A DNA stretch of 64,000 bases from Anaerovorax odorimutans (GCA_016841185.1 JAENZQ010000007.1:1-64000); one strand, 5' to 3'. Counted from the first letter of the stretch, positions 1-8,736 are shown. Program-made: numbers and translations. The notes: a model not told the origin generated them from the sequence alone.

Positions 1-434
1 TTTAAATGTTCTGCTATTTCTTTTTGCTTGTCACCGTATTCGTCATACAGATTCGTATCAATATATTCTATTCCTATCCCGTAGGATGTATCTTTGATTG
101 CAACGATCTGATTCCTATATGAATACAGTTTGCTTTGAACATCATGAATCTCGTAATACTCAATATCCGCATCCAAAGACTCAATGAGCGCTTTGCACAT
201 ATTATCTATCGATTTTGCGATGCGCCTTTCATTAATCTTGTCCTTTTTTTCGGAATGCAAAGTAGAAAGTATCCAACTTGCAACAGCTGAAAAAACAATA
301 CTGAAAATAACAAGCCCTATTTCAAAACAAATATTTGTTGAACAAATCCCCAATACCCCTAAAAAAATCGCACCCACCAGACATACAACAGCAATGATTT
401 TTCTCTCGTCTATTGATTCAGTTTTCCTGTACAA
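1..434 (-). CDS. Two-helix membrane protein, candidate toxin partner of Panacea antitoxin (C-terminus cut by window)
   Basis: An open frame of 144 codons runs off the left edge, so the C-terminus is missing. I see no ATG near the 5' end. The likely start is TTG at 434, which overlaps the antitoxin stop (418-420) by 17 bases, with an AAGG about 15 bases upstream. The N-terminus is charged (YRKTESIDERK). Two hydrophobic segments follow at about residues 12-32 and 37-57, then a soluble Lys/Asp/Tyr-rich region. I recognise no catalytic motif. Panacea (SocA/DUF4065) antitoxins are known to sit beside very diverse toxins, some of them membrane proteins, so position and overlap suggest a membrane-acting toxin. 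That role is inferred. Confidence 0.6.
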   Translation of the reverse strand, partial: MYRKTESIDERKIIAVVCLVGAIFLGVLGICSTNICFEIGLVIFSIVFSAVASWILSTLHSEKKDKINERRIAKSIDNMCKALIESLDADIEYYEIHDVQSKLYSYRNQIVAIKDTSYGIGIEYIDTNLYDEYGDKQKEIAEHL

Positions 435-849
435 TATGTTTAAAGTAATCCTTAATTAGATTTTTGTTTATAATGGTGTCAGAGGCTTCATGCCAAAGCT
501 TCTCACCTCTTGAGATTTTCCAGGGGGTCTCATTATGAGTCATTTCAGAAAGTTCCATCCCATTAAATCTTCCGTATTCTTCATATATTGCGTCCAAATA
601 TGTTTTATCTGCTTCTGATATCCTGCCAATGTCACCTTCTCCAAGGGAGTTATTGTATCTGATTTCATTATAAAGTTCCCGGCATACGGGGCCATGTACC
701 CAAGCCTCAAATTCATCACCGAATAACGGCTCTTCTTTCAATCCTAAATGCCATCCCTGAGCAAAATAACATAATTTTTGAATCTTGGTATTATCGATCA
801 TCCCTTCTTTCCGAACAAAATATTGGGCAACATCAAAAATACTTAACAT
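418..849 (-). CDS. Panacea (SocA-like, DUF4065) domain antitoxin
   Basis: Small soluble protein whose N-terminus (MLSIFDVAQYFV), QKLCYFAQGWHLGL and the FEAWVHGPV segment are the hallmarks of the Panacea/SocA-like domain, also annotated as GepA. In Caulobacter SocA this domain acts as a proteolytic adaptor for its toxin; in PanAT systems it neutralises unrelated toxins by direct binding. The frame extends upstream to 912. The ATG at 849 is preferred because it gives the canonical domain N-terminus and is preceded by GAGG; an ATG at 891 with AAGGAG is the alternative. It overlaps the downstream membrane-protein gene, as in two-gene toxin-antitoxin operons. Family call is firm; antitoxin role is inferred from family and context. 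Confidence 0.8.
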   Translation of the reverse strand: MLSIFDVAQYFVRKEGMIDNTKIQKLCYFAQGWHLGLKEEPLFGDEFEAWVHGPVCRELYNEIRYNNSLGEGDIGRISEADKTYLDAIYEEYGRFNGMELSEMTHNETPWKISRGEKLWHEASDTIINKNLIKDYFKHIVQEN

Positions 850-918
850 ATTAGTTTCCTCTTTCCCTTTTAAAAATATTACCTTATCCATACAACATTT
901 CTCCTTAAACAATTACTT

Positions 919-935
919 ATTACATAATATGTAAT
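919..935. promoter_or_regulatory. Inverted repeat in the Panacea gene leader
   Basis: ATTACAT-AAT-ATGTAAT has perfect 7-bp arms and lies between the predicted promoter and the ribosome site of the Panacea gene. This is where an autoregulatory operator of a toxin-antitoxin operon would be expected. Function is inferred only from placement. Confidence 0.35.
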
Positions 936-1000
936 TGTCTTCTTAAGTGAGAAATATAATATACTATAGACAAGATTCTTATATTCACCCTTTGTATTTC

Positions 1001-1029
1001 ATTATAACCATTTTTTTACATTTAATCAA
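1001..1029 (-). promoter_or_regulatory. Sigma-A type promoter for the Panacea operon
   Basis: On the minus strand TTGATT and TATAAT are separated by 17 bp, about 150 bases upstream of the Panacea start. The -10 is perfect and the -35 matches five of six consensus bases. Confidence 0.5.
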
Positions 1030-1086
1030 TATCTCGTTATAATGTTTATCAATATATAACTCATTTAGTATATTTTTATGTATTTC

Positions 1087-1134
1087 AAAAAGTAAAAATG
1101 ACTAAGTACCCGTCCTACTTAGCCTTTTACTTTT
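1087..1134 (-). terminator. Long hairpin downstream of tRNA-Pro
   Basis: Arms AAAAGTAAAA-GACTAAGTA and TACTTAG-CCTTTTACTTTT surround a 7-base CCCGTCC loop. The stem base is A/U-rich in both directions, so it can end tRNA transcription on the minus strand and any transcript reading the other way. Confidence 0.6.
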
Positions 1135-1166
1135 CTCTTTTTTTTAAAACGTAAGTAAGTAACTTA

Positions 1167-1243
1167 TGGTCGGGACGACAGGATTTGAACCTGCGACCTA
1201 CTGATCCCGAACCAGTCGCGCTACCAAACTGCGCTACGTCCCG
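1167..1243 (-). tRNA. tRNA-Pro(CGG)
   Basis: The minus strand folds as a full tRNA. The acceptor is CGGGACG/CGTCCCG, the D arm contains AGCGCAGTTTGGTAGCGC, and the anticodon stem ACTGG/TCAGT encloses loop TTCGGGA. The T arm contains GGTTCAAATCC. Loop positions 34-36 are CGG, reading proline codon CCG. The 3' CCA is encoded (1167-1169). It stands alone, not in a tRNA cluster. Confidence 0.93.
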
Positions 1244-1333
1244 AAAAATTTAAACCATCCGTACCTTAAGCTACGCATTTCAGTATAATACATTTTAATG
1301 GCTGGTGTCAATATATTCTCCATCATAAATCCA

Positions 1334-1816
1334 TTAAGATATTTTTAGAGAAACAATCTCCGATGAAACAGATTGGCGCTGCAGATCAATCAAAGCAAAG
1401 GAAGGTGGATTCCCTCCCTTTGGCATGGTCGGGCTTCCGGGATTTAAAAATAATATGCCTTTATTACGAATATTGACGGGTATATGGGTATGCCCGAATA
1501 ATACGGCATCACAAGATAAGGAAACCGTTTTATAATAAAGCTGCAAAAGATTGGATTTGACTTTTTCCATATGACCGTGGGTTAATAAGATTTTATGTCC
1601 CTCGATCTCAATCACCTTGTAGGACTTTTCGCTGAATTCGCCGTCGGTATTCCCTTTAACACAAACCATTTTTGAATTAACCAATTCTTTAATTCGCAGG
1701 GCATCTCTGTGATAATCCCCCAAATGTATAATCATATCTATATTTTTAAATTTCTGATACTGATCGACTACATCTTTTATCCGTCCGTGTGTATCACTAA
1801 CTACCATAATTCTCAT
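1334..1816 (-). CDS. YfcE/MJ0936-family metallophosphoesterase
   Basis: Calcineurin-like phosphoesterase of about 160 residues. It shows the family metal motifs in order: SDTHG near the N-terminus, HLGDYH, KGNTDGE for GNxD, LLTHGH and FGHTHIP, ending with the typical NPGS segment. Relatives hydrolyse phosphodiesters with Mn2+; the natural substrate is generally unknown. The ATG at 1816 (MRIMVVSDTHG) is chosen since it gives the usual N-terminus and follows GGGTGA; a GTG at 1825 is possible. It lies directly downstream of rdgB on the same strand, a common pairing in Firmicutes (rph-rdgB-yfcE). Confidence 0.88.
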   Translation of the reverse strand: MRIMVVSDTHGRIKDVVDQYQKFKNIDMIIHLGDYHRDALRIKELVNSKMVCVKGNTDGEFSEKSYKVIEIEGHKILLTHGHMEKVKSNLLQLYYKTVSLSCDAVLFGHTHIPVNIRNKGILFLNPGSPTMPKGGNPPSFALIDLQRQSVSSEIVSLKIS

Positions 1817-1901
1817 TTTTTTCACCCAATTAGACCATTTATGGTTTTATGTAGAAACAATATTTCTCAACTTATTATTTCTTATCCGTTATCTTTAATT
1901 A

Positions 1902-2486
1902 TTATCTCATCTTCTCCAGCTCTTCCCTCAGTTTCTTCAGGGCATTTGCTCTATGGCTTATTTTATTCTTTACGTCGCTTTCCAACTCACCAAAGGTTTT
2001 ATCATAGCCATCCACGATAAACAGAGGATCATAACCAAATCCGTTATTTCCTTTCTCTTCATAACCGATTTTCCCCATACACTCTCCTCTTACGGATATT
2101 TTTCTCCCGTCAGTAAAACATAAGGAAATAACAGATACAAACTTAGCTGATCGATTTTTAATCCCTTCCATCATAGTTAATAATTTTTTATTATTATCCT
2201 TATCCGTTGCATTTTCTCCTGAAAACCGTGCTGAATACACGCCCGGCTGCCCTCCAAGATCATCCACAGAAAGGCCTGAATCGTCGGCAATAGCATTTCT
2301 GCCGCTGAGTTTCATGATCGTCTCGGCTTTTTTCATGGAATTCTCTTCGAATGTATCTCCGTCTTCAACAATTTCCACATTTCCCAGCCCTGCTTCATGG
2401 ACAGATATCACATCCATTCCGAGAGGGATTAATATTTCCTTTATCTCTTTAAGCTTGTGTTGATTTTGAGTTGCAGCTATAAACAT
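1902..2486 (-). CDS. rdgB: XTP/dITP diphosphatase (RdgB/HAM1)
   Basis: House-cleaning pyrophosphatase that removes XTP, dITP and ITP from the nucleotide pool to prevent mutagenic incorporation. The N-terminal ATQNQHKLKEI matches the substrate-binding (S/T)xNxxK motif. DDSGLSVDDLGGQPGVYSARF and GFGYDPLFI are family signatures, and SHRANALKK is the C-terminal motif. Length (194 residues) is normal. The frame opens at 2504, but AGGAGAGG sits just before the ATG at 2486, so that start is preferred, 15 bases after the rph stop. Confidence 0.95.
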   Translation of the reverse strand: MFIAATQNQHKLKEIKEILIPLGMDVISVHEAGLGNVEIVEDGDTFEENSMKKAETIMKLSGRNAIADDSGLSVDDLGGQPGVYSARFSGENATDKDNNKKLLTMMEGIKNRSAKFVSVISLCFTDGRKISVRGECMGKIGYEEKGNNGFGYDPLFIVDGYDKTFGELESDVKNKISHRANALKKLREELEKMR

Positions 2487-2500
2487 TTTGCCTCTCCTGT

Positions 2501-3250
2501 TCATGATTTTTTCTCTATGAAATCAATATCTCCGATGATTTCCTCCTGTTTTTTAAAGAGCAGTTTACAACCTTTTTCAGCGAGAAAAAGCATATCCTGA
2601 AGCTCCCTGCCGTTAAACGGTGAAGTTTCTCCGGTCCCCTGAATTTCGATAAATTCTCCTTTATCCGTCATCACAATATTCATATCAACCTGGGCTCTGG
2701 AATCTTCCTCATAGCACAAATCCAGCATAATATCATCATCGACGATTCCAATACTGATGGCAGAAACAAAATTCTTTATGGGGTTGTTGTTGAGCTGCCC
2801 TTTTTCATGCATTCTTTTAAGGGCCTCGATCAAAGCGATATATGCCCCTGTAATAGAAGCCGTCCTCGTTCCGCCGTCCGCTTGTATCACATCGCAGTCA
2901 ATCCATACGGTTCTTTCTCCAAGAATATTTAGATCCACCACAGATCGAAGTGCACGTCCGATAAGTCTTTGTATCTCCTGTGTCCTTCCGTCTATTTTTC
3001 CTCTGCTGGAATCTCTTATTTTTCTCACTTCAGTAGAACGGGGCAGCATACCATATTCGGCCGTCACCCACCCGGTTCCGGACCCTTTTAAAAATGGAGG
3101 CACTTTTTCTTCCACCGATGCCGTGCATATTACCTTTGTATTTCCCATTTCTATAAGAACAGAACCTTCCGCATGCATCAAATAATTGTTTGTGATCCTG
3201 ACTTCTCTTATATCATCAAACTTTCGTCCGTCGTTTCTGAGTTTTTCCAT
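2501..3250 (-). CDS. rph: Ribonuclease PH
   Basis: Phosphorolytic 3'-5' exonuclease that trims tRNA 3' ends. Conserved blocks: R.DGR at the N-terminus, GxTxVxCxAxVE-like [31 protein letters not shown](T)[34 protein letters not shown] and the C-terminal GTGETSPF. Length of about 249 residues fits the family. The start at 3250 is chosen because AGGAGG lies 6 bases upstream; the frame extends to 3274. First gene of an rph-rdgB-phosphoesterase operon. Confidence 0.95.
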   Translation of the reverse strand: MEKLRNDGRKFDDIREVRITNNYLMHAEGSVLIEMGNTKVICTASVEEKVPPFLKGSGTGWVTAEYGMLPRSTEVRKIRDSSRGKIDGRTQEIQRLIGRALRSVVDLNILGERTVWIDCDVIQADGGTRTASITGAYIALIEALKRMHEKGQLNNNPIKNFVSAISIGIVDDDIMLDLCYEEDSRAQVDMNIVMTDKGEFIEIQGTGETSPFNGRELQDMLFLAEKGCKLLFKKQEEIIGDIDFIEKKS

Positions 3251-3406
3251 TCCAATCCTCCTATCATTTATCATTCCTATTTAAGTTTTTTCTAAAGCAC
3301 ATTAAATTATTTTTAAAAGCACCAAACTATATAACAATTATTTTACCACAATTACCATTTGTTTTCATTAATAATACCGGTCAGATATTAAATCCATCCG
3401 GTAGAC

Positions 3407-3438
3407 AAAAAAAGAATTTTGCCATATAAGCAAAATTT
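3407..3438 (-). terminator. Terminator downstream of the GerM lipoprotein gene
   Basis: Minus strand: stem AATTTTGC/GCAAAATT with a 7-base loop (TTATATG), followed by CTTTTTTT. It lies just past the stop at 3469. Confidence 0.75.
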
Positions 3439-3468
3439 AAAAAATCACCTGAATAATTTAGAAATCCT

Positions 3469-4491
3469 TCAGTATTGATTTGGATAGCTGGGAACGTCAA
3501 AGATATCTATTCCGTTTGCCGTTTTGAGAGATTCTCCATTTACAAATATCCTTACTCCTGTTAAATTCTTATAATGCTCTTTCATGGTTAGCGCTATGCA
3601 TTGAACTGCTCTTTCAAAAAGGTTTTCATCCTCTTTTAATGAAAGGATTTCTTCTGATAGATATACTTCTGCAATGGAATCCGTTATCTCAACCCCTATT
3701 ACCTTTGTATTTAGCGGAATTCTGCTTTGCAGACCGCTTTCGGAAGGCGGTTCTATCATCAGACTATCCAGAACATCTAATATGTTGGTGTTGCTGACAT
3801 CATCAATAACCTCTATAGGTTTTGTTACCGGAACAAACATGGGATTCATTGAATCGGTATTTTCGTAATATACCAACACCGTATCCGGCGCAGGCTTTTG
3901 GCCTAAATAATTAATATTCTCTCTTTTAAGGGCCTCTCCTGTAAAGGTCCCATAAGGTAAGCTTGAAATTACTTCACCTTCAATAAAAATCTGAACTCTA
4001 TCAACAGTGGGAAACTCTGTAAGTGTATATACCACGGATTGTAGTAAGACTTCTTCCTCTTTTTTATCTTTTATATTAAGAAACTCTTTTGACAGATCTA
4101 CTTTGCATAATCCCTCCCGGATGGTCATCCCGAGAATTTGAGTATTAGAAGGTATAACAGGATATAATCCTACTTTCATCATATCATCACGATTTGCCTG
4201 AGTATCAATCATTGCTTTTAATGTTTCTTTTGCAATTCCTTTCCCTTCTGGCCACGGTATCTTTCTCATGACTGGTATCAATAACCCATTTTCATCCTTA
4301 TAATACAAAATAGTGTCTCTCAGTTCAGGATCTGCAACTTGCTGTCCGGAAGTATCTATTACATCTATAGAGGCTTCTTCATTATCAGTACCCAGCCATC
4401 CTTTCAACATGGCTATGGGATTGCTGCACGCAGACAGGATCATGACCATCATCAATAGCAAAATCAATGCTGTTTTTTTCTTTATGTTCAA
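3469..4491 (-). CDS. GerM-domain sporulation/germination lipoprotein
   Basis: Lipoprotein with a lysine-rich N-terminus, a hydrophobic stretch and lipobox LSAC. Two GerM domains (PF10646) follow, visible as repeats of similar plan: DTILYYKDENGLLIPV...VDLSKEFLNI...VQIFIEGE and DTVLVYYENTDSMNPMFVPV...VYLSEEILSL...VRIFVNGE. GerM in Bacillus is needed for normal sporulation and germination and anchors in the sporulation septum channel. The start codon is ambiguous. TTG at 4491, 8-11 bases after GGAGGTGA, gives a clean signal peptide; GTG 4515 or ATG 4500 are possible. It is followed by its own terminator. Confidence 0.85.
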   Translation of the reverse strand: MNIKKKTALILLLMMVMILSACSNPIAMLKGWLGTDNEEASIDVIDTSGQQVADPELRDTILYYKDENGLLIPVMRKIPWPEGKGIAKETLKAMIDTQANRDDMMKVGLYPVIPSNTQILGMTIREGLCKVDLSKEFLNIKDKKEEEVLLQSVVYTLTEFPTVDRVQIFIEGEVISSLPYGTFTGEALKRENINYLGQKPAPDTVLVYYENTDSMNPMFVPVTKPIEVIDDVSNTNILDVLDSLMIEPPSESGLQSRIPLNTKVIGVEITDSIAEVYLSEEILSLKEDENLFERAVQCIALTMKEHYKNLTGVRIFVNGESLKTANGIDIFDVPSYPNQY

Positions 4492-4597
4492 TATTATCAT
4501 CACCTCCATTTTCACACTTAATAATATATATTAAGAAAATGGACCAACTATGCCATGAATTAGGAAAAGAGAAAAGAGAAAAGTAATAAAGGAATAG

Positions 4598-4634
4598 AAA
4601 AAAGGAAAAGAATTTGCCGGAAGCAAATTCTTTC
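4598..4634 (-). terminator. Terminator downstream of the amidase gene
   Basis: Minus strand: AAGAATTTGC-ttcc-GGCAAATTCTT followed by TTCC and a run of T residues. It sits about 35 bases after the amidase stop. Confidence 0.75.
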
Positions 4635-4668
4635 TTGATACTTATCTTATTACGATTGATACATCTTT

Positions 4669-6747
4669 CTATTTCAGCAGATAGCTATCCACATAGCTTT
4701 TTATGCCGTTGAAGAGCGCTTGCGCGCATTGTTGCCTGTAGTAGTCCTGAACCAATAAACTTCTTTCATAATCATTGGTCATGAATCCCAATTCCGCAAG
4801 TGCGGAAGGCATATTGGCCTCTCTTGTTACCACAATCTTGGGTCGGTTCTGGAGTCCTTTGTCCGGAGCCGGCAGCCCCTTGGCCATTTCTCTTTGAATG
4901 GTTTTAGCAAATTGTGTTTTTGAAGCCGAGTTCCCGTCATATACCGTTAACACGCCTTGAACCGATGTATTGGACGGAAGTGCATTATGATGGACACTCA
5001 GGAATAAATCCGCCTGCAGTGCATTGGCCAACGATGCTCTCTCGTACAATCCGGGATAAGAATCATCGCTGCGTGTCATGGCTACTTTAAAACCTGCTTC
5101 CTCAAGCAAATCCTTTAGTTTCAGAGAGGTATCCAGATTTAAATTCTTTTCTGCCACTCCACCGTAGTAAGCACCTGAATCCTTGCCTCCATGTCCGGGG
5201 TCAAGTACGATCAACACATTTCCATAAACCGGATTGGTGATAGTGCTTTCTTTTCCGGTAAACTGTACCGCTACTTCTCTTGAAGTTGTATTTCCTGTGA
5301 TCACCTGGGCAGTTGTCTCACTGTCATATTTTATGGTTAGAATATAAGAACCTCTTTCAGAATCTCCATCGATTTCAATATATTTGATAATACTATCATA
5401 ATAATCAAGCTTAACATCATCTAATAAACTGATCTGATCCTTATCCACTTTTATGGTCATTATCTTATTGACCTCATCATTTGTGATATTAGAACGGCTT
5501 TCCCGATCCAATTCCAATGTTAAAACAGAGCTGACCAATGTCGGGTATTCATACTTCAATTGATTCATAGGATCAGTAGTGGTATAAGCAATGATGTCGT
5601 TATTGATGGCATCTATATACATGTTCTCGCTAAAACTGATTCCCGGCTGAAGATCAAAAACAACTCTTGTTACTTTATCATATTCGGGATAATCCGAATC
5701 ATACTGCGAATACCTTACTTGCTCTACAACATCGTTATGTATATCTATCCCTTCATCCCCTCGGACATTCAGAACCGAATCAAAGATATCAACAGCAACC
5801 CTGTCTCCCAGATCAATCACATTAAATATGGGCGTTTCTTCCGTTTCAATAACCACTGCTTCCGAATCTCTTTCAAAACTGATATTTTCAATTTTGTTAT
5901 TAAAGGTTAAATATAATGTATCCGTCTCTTTATCATAATGCGTATTGTGTCGGCTATGCATTTCCAGCTCAACTGTTACTCTTACAACCTCACGTGGAGA
6001 AGTCTCATAGAGAGATGCCCTATACCCTAAGATACCGTTTTTGTTCACCTCATCAGATAAATAATTTCTGGATCCTAAATCTGTATTTGGAATATCCACT
6101 ACCAATTGGTCCGTCATGCCCAATTTCACCGCCGGCAGATACATGGAATTGTAATTTATTTTACCGTCCGCTTTAACGGCAATAGCCGGAATCCCGTTAT
6201 AAGTGGTATATTCTACGTCGGTGATAGTCCTGTGGGGATAATCTATCACGGCTGTATAAGTATCTGAAATCCATTCTATCTCCATACCAAGCTGCTCTGA
6301 AATGAACCTGAAAGGCACAACAGTTCTGGCATTTCCTTTATAGCTTACGAGCTTAGCAGGCACTCCATCAGGAAGCTGCACTTTTTTTCCGTCTACTATT
6401 GCTTCACTGCTGTCAATGGTTAAAATAATTTCTTTGCCGTCTTTATATATGACCGCCTGCCTGTCTTCCTGGTTCCAATCTACATCTGCATCCAAGGTAT
6501 CCACAATAAACCTTATGGGTACCAGTGTTCTTCCGTTTAAGATAAAAGCCGGTACATCTGTTGACAGAATATCATCTTTACCAAACATTAAACTTACAAC
6601 CGGAACTGTTTCCGTGAAATAAGCATCTTTTGATAAATCATATACATCAACAGCAGCTGTTGCATCCATCCCATGATCCCCTTCAGCAAATACCGTTCCG
6701 GTAATAGCAAGAACCACAAGAAGCATTATACTTATGTACTTTTTCAT
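4669..6747 (-). CDS. Secreted N-acetylmuramoyl-L-alanine amidase with stalk and AMIN domains
   Basis: Exported cell-wall hydrolase of 692 residues. A signal peptide ending near FAEG is followed by two copper-amine-oxidase-N-like repeats (about 50-170: GRTLVPIRFIVDTL and ARTVVPFRFISEQL). A long beta-rich region with AMIN-like repeats spans about 180-500, and a C-terminal Amidase_3 domain about 510-690. The zinc ligands are visible in LDPGHGG, the Glu of AEKNLN and SVHHN, with catalytic Glu in ALAELGFMTN. The enzyme cleaves the lactyl-amide bond between MurNAc and the stem peptide. AGGAGGAGA precedes the ATG. Monocistronic, flanked by terminators. Confidence 0.92.
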   Translation of the reverse strand: MKKYISIMLLVVLAITGTVFAEGDHGMDATAAVDVYDLSKDAYFTETVPVVSLMFGKDDILSTDVPAFILNGRTLVPIRFIVDTLDADVDWNQEDRQAVIYKDGKEIILTIDSSEAIVDGKKVQLPDGVPAKLVSYKGNARTVVPFRFISEQLGMEIEWISDTYTAVIDYPHRTITDVEYTTYNGIPAIAVKADGKINYNSMYLPAVKLGMTDQLVVDIPNTDLGSRNYLSDEVNKNGILGYRASLYETSPREVVRVTVELEMHSRHNTHYDKETDTLYLTFNNKIENISFERDSEAVVIETEETPIFNVIDLGDRVAVDIFDSVLNVRGDEGIDIHNDVVEQVRYSQYDSDYPEYDKVTRVVFDLQPGISFSENMYIDAINNDIIAYTTTDPMNQLKYEYPTLVSSVLTLELDRESRSNITNDEVNKIMTIKVDKDQISLLDDVKLDYYDSIIKYIEIDGDSERGSYILTIKYDSETTAQVITGNTTSREVAVQFTGKESTITNPVYGNVLIVLDPGHGGKDSGAYYGGVAEKNLNLDTSLKLKDLLEEAGFKVAMTRSDDSYPGLYERASLANALQADLFLSVHHNALPSNTSVQGVLTVYDGNSASKTQFAKTIQREMAKGLPAPDKGLQNRPKIVVTREANMPSALAELGFMTNDYERSLLVQDYYRQQCAQALFNGIKSYVDSYLLK

Positions 6748-6862
6748 TCATTCTCCTCCTACCCGATGTCGACAAAATCCACTATAAAAATATCATTTTT
6801 TTTTAAAAGAAGCAATTGATTTAGAAAAATGTAATTTAATTGTAAAATGTATAGATAAAAAC

Positions 6863-7846
6863 TTAAATAACTTTATACAGTTCGTCACTGACAGGCGGTT
6901 GGATTTCCACTTCTGATCCGTCCTTCAACATATATCTTCTCTTTTCCGTAATGATACCGATTTGGGAAGCCTGTATCTGCTCCTTTTGTAAAGCATACAA
7001 AAGCTCCTCCGCATTTTCTTTGGAAATAACAATCATCATACACCCGCTGGAAATGAGCTTGAGACAATCCAGTCCAAATGTCTGGCAAATTTTAAGGGTT
7101 TCCGGCATGATGGGAATATTATCATATTCGATTCGGGCACCTGTTCCGGTCCTTTCGCAAATCTCCCAAACCGCTCCCAAAACGCCGCCTTCAGTCACAT
7201 CATGCATTTCTAAGGCCCCTGCCTTACCGGCTATGATGCCTTCTTTCACCACACTTAAATGATTCAGCATTTCTTTCGCCCGTTTCAGCTCATCATCCGA
7301 AAGACATTTTTCCAGCTTTTCCGAAAAATCCGTTGCAATAATCCCGGTACCTTCCAATCCGGCATATTTTGTCAAAATGATTGCATCCCCCGGTTTAACA
7401 CGGGTCTTGTTGAGCACTTTTTTCTTCGGGCTTTTCCCTATGGCTGTAGATACGATCACCGTTTTATTGACAGCATTGGTGATTTCCGTATGACCCCCGA
7501 TAATTTCTACATTGAGTTTTTCCGCTTCTTCTGAAGCCTGCTTCATTATTTCCTCAATCTGCTCCTCTGTAGTTCCTTCCGGTACCATGATGGTCAGCAT
7601 AATCCCTAAAGGTTCCACTCCTGAAGAAGCAATATCATTACACGAAATATGAACGGACAAACGTCCGACTTCATTGGCTGCTCCTGTAATAGGGTCAGTG
7701 GAAAGGACACAGGCCTCTTCTCCAAAATCAACTACTGCACAGTCTTCACCTATTGCAGGTCTTACCAGAACCTCTTCTCTTCTAAGTTTTATATGCTTGA
7801 AAACAATTTTTTCTAATAATTTGCTGTCCAATTTTCCAGCTTTCAT
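6863..7846 (-). CDS. AIR synthase-related (HypE/PurM-like) protein
   Basis: A 327-residue protein of the PurM/HypE/SelD/ThiL ATP-binding superfamily. The N-terminal half carries RPAIGEDCAVVDF and LSTDPITG, where the family binds the nucleotide phosphates. IGGHTEIT and HDVTEGGVLGAVWEI in the C-terminal half are typical of the HypE branch. True HypE ends in a PRIC-type cysteine; here the C-terminus is PPVSDELYKVI with no terminal cysteine, and no other hyp gene is in the window. A role in [NiFe] hydrogenase maturation is therefore doubtful and the substrate is unknown. A 20-bp-arm palindromic repeat begins 30 bases upstream of the start. Confidence 0.8.
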   Translation of the reverse strand: MKAGKLDSKLLEKIVFKHIKLRREEVLVRPAIGEDCAVVDFGEEACVLSTDPITGAANEVGRLSVHISCNDIASSGVEPLGIMLTIMVPEGTTEEQIEEIMKQASEEAEKLNVEIIGGHTEITNAVNKTVIVSTAIGKSPKKKVLNKTRVKPGDAIILTKYAGLEGTGIIATDFSEKLEKCLSDDELKRAKEMLNHLSVVKEGIIAGKAGALEMHDVTEGGVLGAVWEICERTGTGARIEYDNIPIMPETLKICQTFGLDCLKLISSGCMMIVISKENAEELLYALQKEQIQASQIGIITEKRRYMLKDGSEVEIQPPVSDELYKVI

Positions 7847-7876
7847 TTCTCACCATAACCCTTCTTTTTTCGTAAC

Positions 7877-7938
7877 GAAAGGGACGGTTCTTTTTGTTAC
7901 GAAACCGATAATTGAAACAAAAAGAACCGTCCCTTTTG
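7877..7938. repeat. Dispersed palindromic repeat, copy 1
   Basis: Perfect 20-bp arms, AAGGGACGGTTCTTTTTGTT at 7879-7898 and its complement at 7916-7935, enclose 17 bases. A second copy with the same core lies at 34814-34886. The element is GC-richer than its surroundings, and in RNA would form a very stable stem-loop. It lies between two minus-strand genes. Confidence 0.85.
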
Positions 7939-8000
7939 TTTTGTCCCTTTTGTTTTTTCCTTCTTTCTTTATTAATTGTAATAACTGCCTTCGATACTTG

Positions 8001-8591
8001 TCAAATAATTTCACAATATTTCTTTTTCCATTCCTCCGGACTGAATCTTTTATGAGAAGAAATAATAAATTCAATCTCTATATTCTCAGGCAGAATATTA
8101 TGAAGAATAAGTACTTCCGCATTGTACCCCTCTCTTAAATCCATTCTTTTCTCGAGATTATCCTTAAAACTCAATGAAGTCTCCCAATAATCCTTCAAAA
8201 GCTTTTTTCCTTTTTTATTCAAATATACATTTGCACCGTTAAATGCATCGATTTCCCTTAGAAAAAACGGCGCATATGTTTCATTTGCAAGATTCTCATT
8301 TGCCACCCAACATCTTTCCGGTTCTATTTTGATACCCAGAACAACACTATTGGAGTAGAAAGCAAAAGACTTTTTATAATTTAAGCTCCCGAAAATCGCT
8401 TTTTTCCGCACCACCCATCGGGGAATTTTCTCAGTCTTTTCCTGTTCTATAAAGCTGTGAAATCCTTTGTATTTCGTATTATAAGTGACCTTATCATCAT
8501 AATTGATACCTGTCTTAAGGGTTTCTTTTAAATCATACATACTTATAATATGATATATTCTCTGAGTTTCAGTATAATCTTTAAAAATCAA
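8001..8591 (-). CDS. Uncharacterised protein, 196 aa
   Basis: I do not recognise a named family. It has no signal peptide or membrane segment. The N-terminus (RIYHIISMYDLKETLKTGI) has the pattern of DarT/DUF4433-type and other ADP-ribosyl-transferase-fold proteins, which begin with a Tyr/His beta strand and a helix ending in Gly-Ile/Leu. No catalytic residues could be aligned by eye, so this is only a hint. The middle has KSFAFYSNSVVLGIKIEPERCW, and the C-terminus ends WKKKYCEII. The start is TTG at 8591, with GGAGG 7-8 bases upstream. It is separated from its downstream neighbour by the palindromic repeat, so it is probably expressed on its own. Confidence 0.65.
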   Translation of the reverse strand: MIFKDYTETQRIYHIISMYDLKETLKTGINYDDKVTYNTKYKGFHSFIEQEKTEKIPRWVVRKKAIFGSLNYKKSFAFYSNSVVLGIKIEPERCWVANENLANETYAPFFLREIDAFNGANVYLNKKGKKLLKDYWETSLSFKDNLEKRMDLREGYNAEVLILHNILPENIEIEFIISSHKRFSPEEWKKKYCEII

Positions 8592-8736
8592 AGCAATCCT
8601 CCTGATAAGTTTTTCTTTTTAGGATGTTTATTTCAGAATATTTATATACATTTTGAAAAGTATACAAAAGAAGCTGCATAAAATATTATTTATTATTTTT
8701 TTTATTTTGTCCATACTAATAACGGGAGGAAATAGA

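Noticed and set aside
6863-7846. Assignment as true HypE hydrogenase maturation factor
   Set aside because: The C-terminal cysteine motif that carries the thiocyanate in HypE is missing and no other hyp or hydrogenase genes are in view.
7850-8074. 74-codon minus-strand frame through the palindromic repeat
   Set aside because: It consists largely of translated palindrome (repeated TKGTVLFV-like segments) and overlaps the end of the 8001-8591 gene in another frame.
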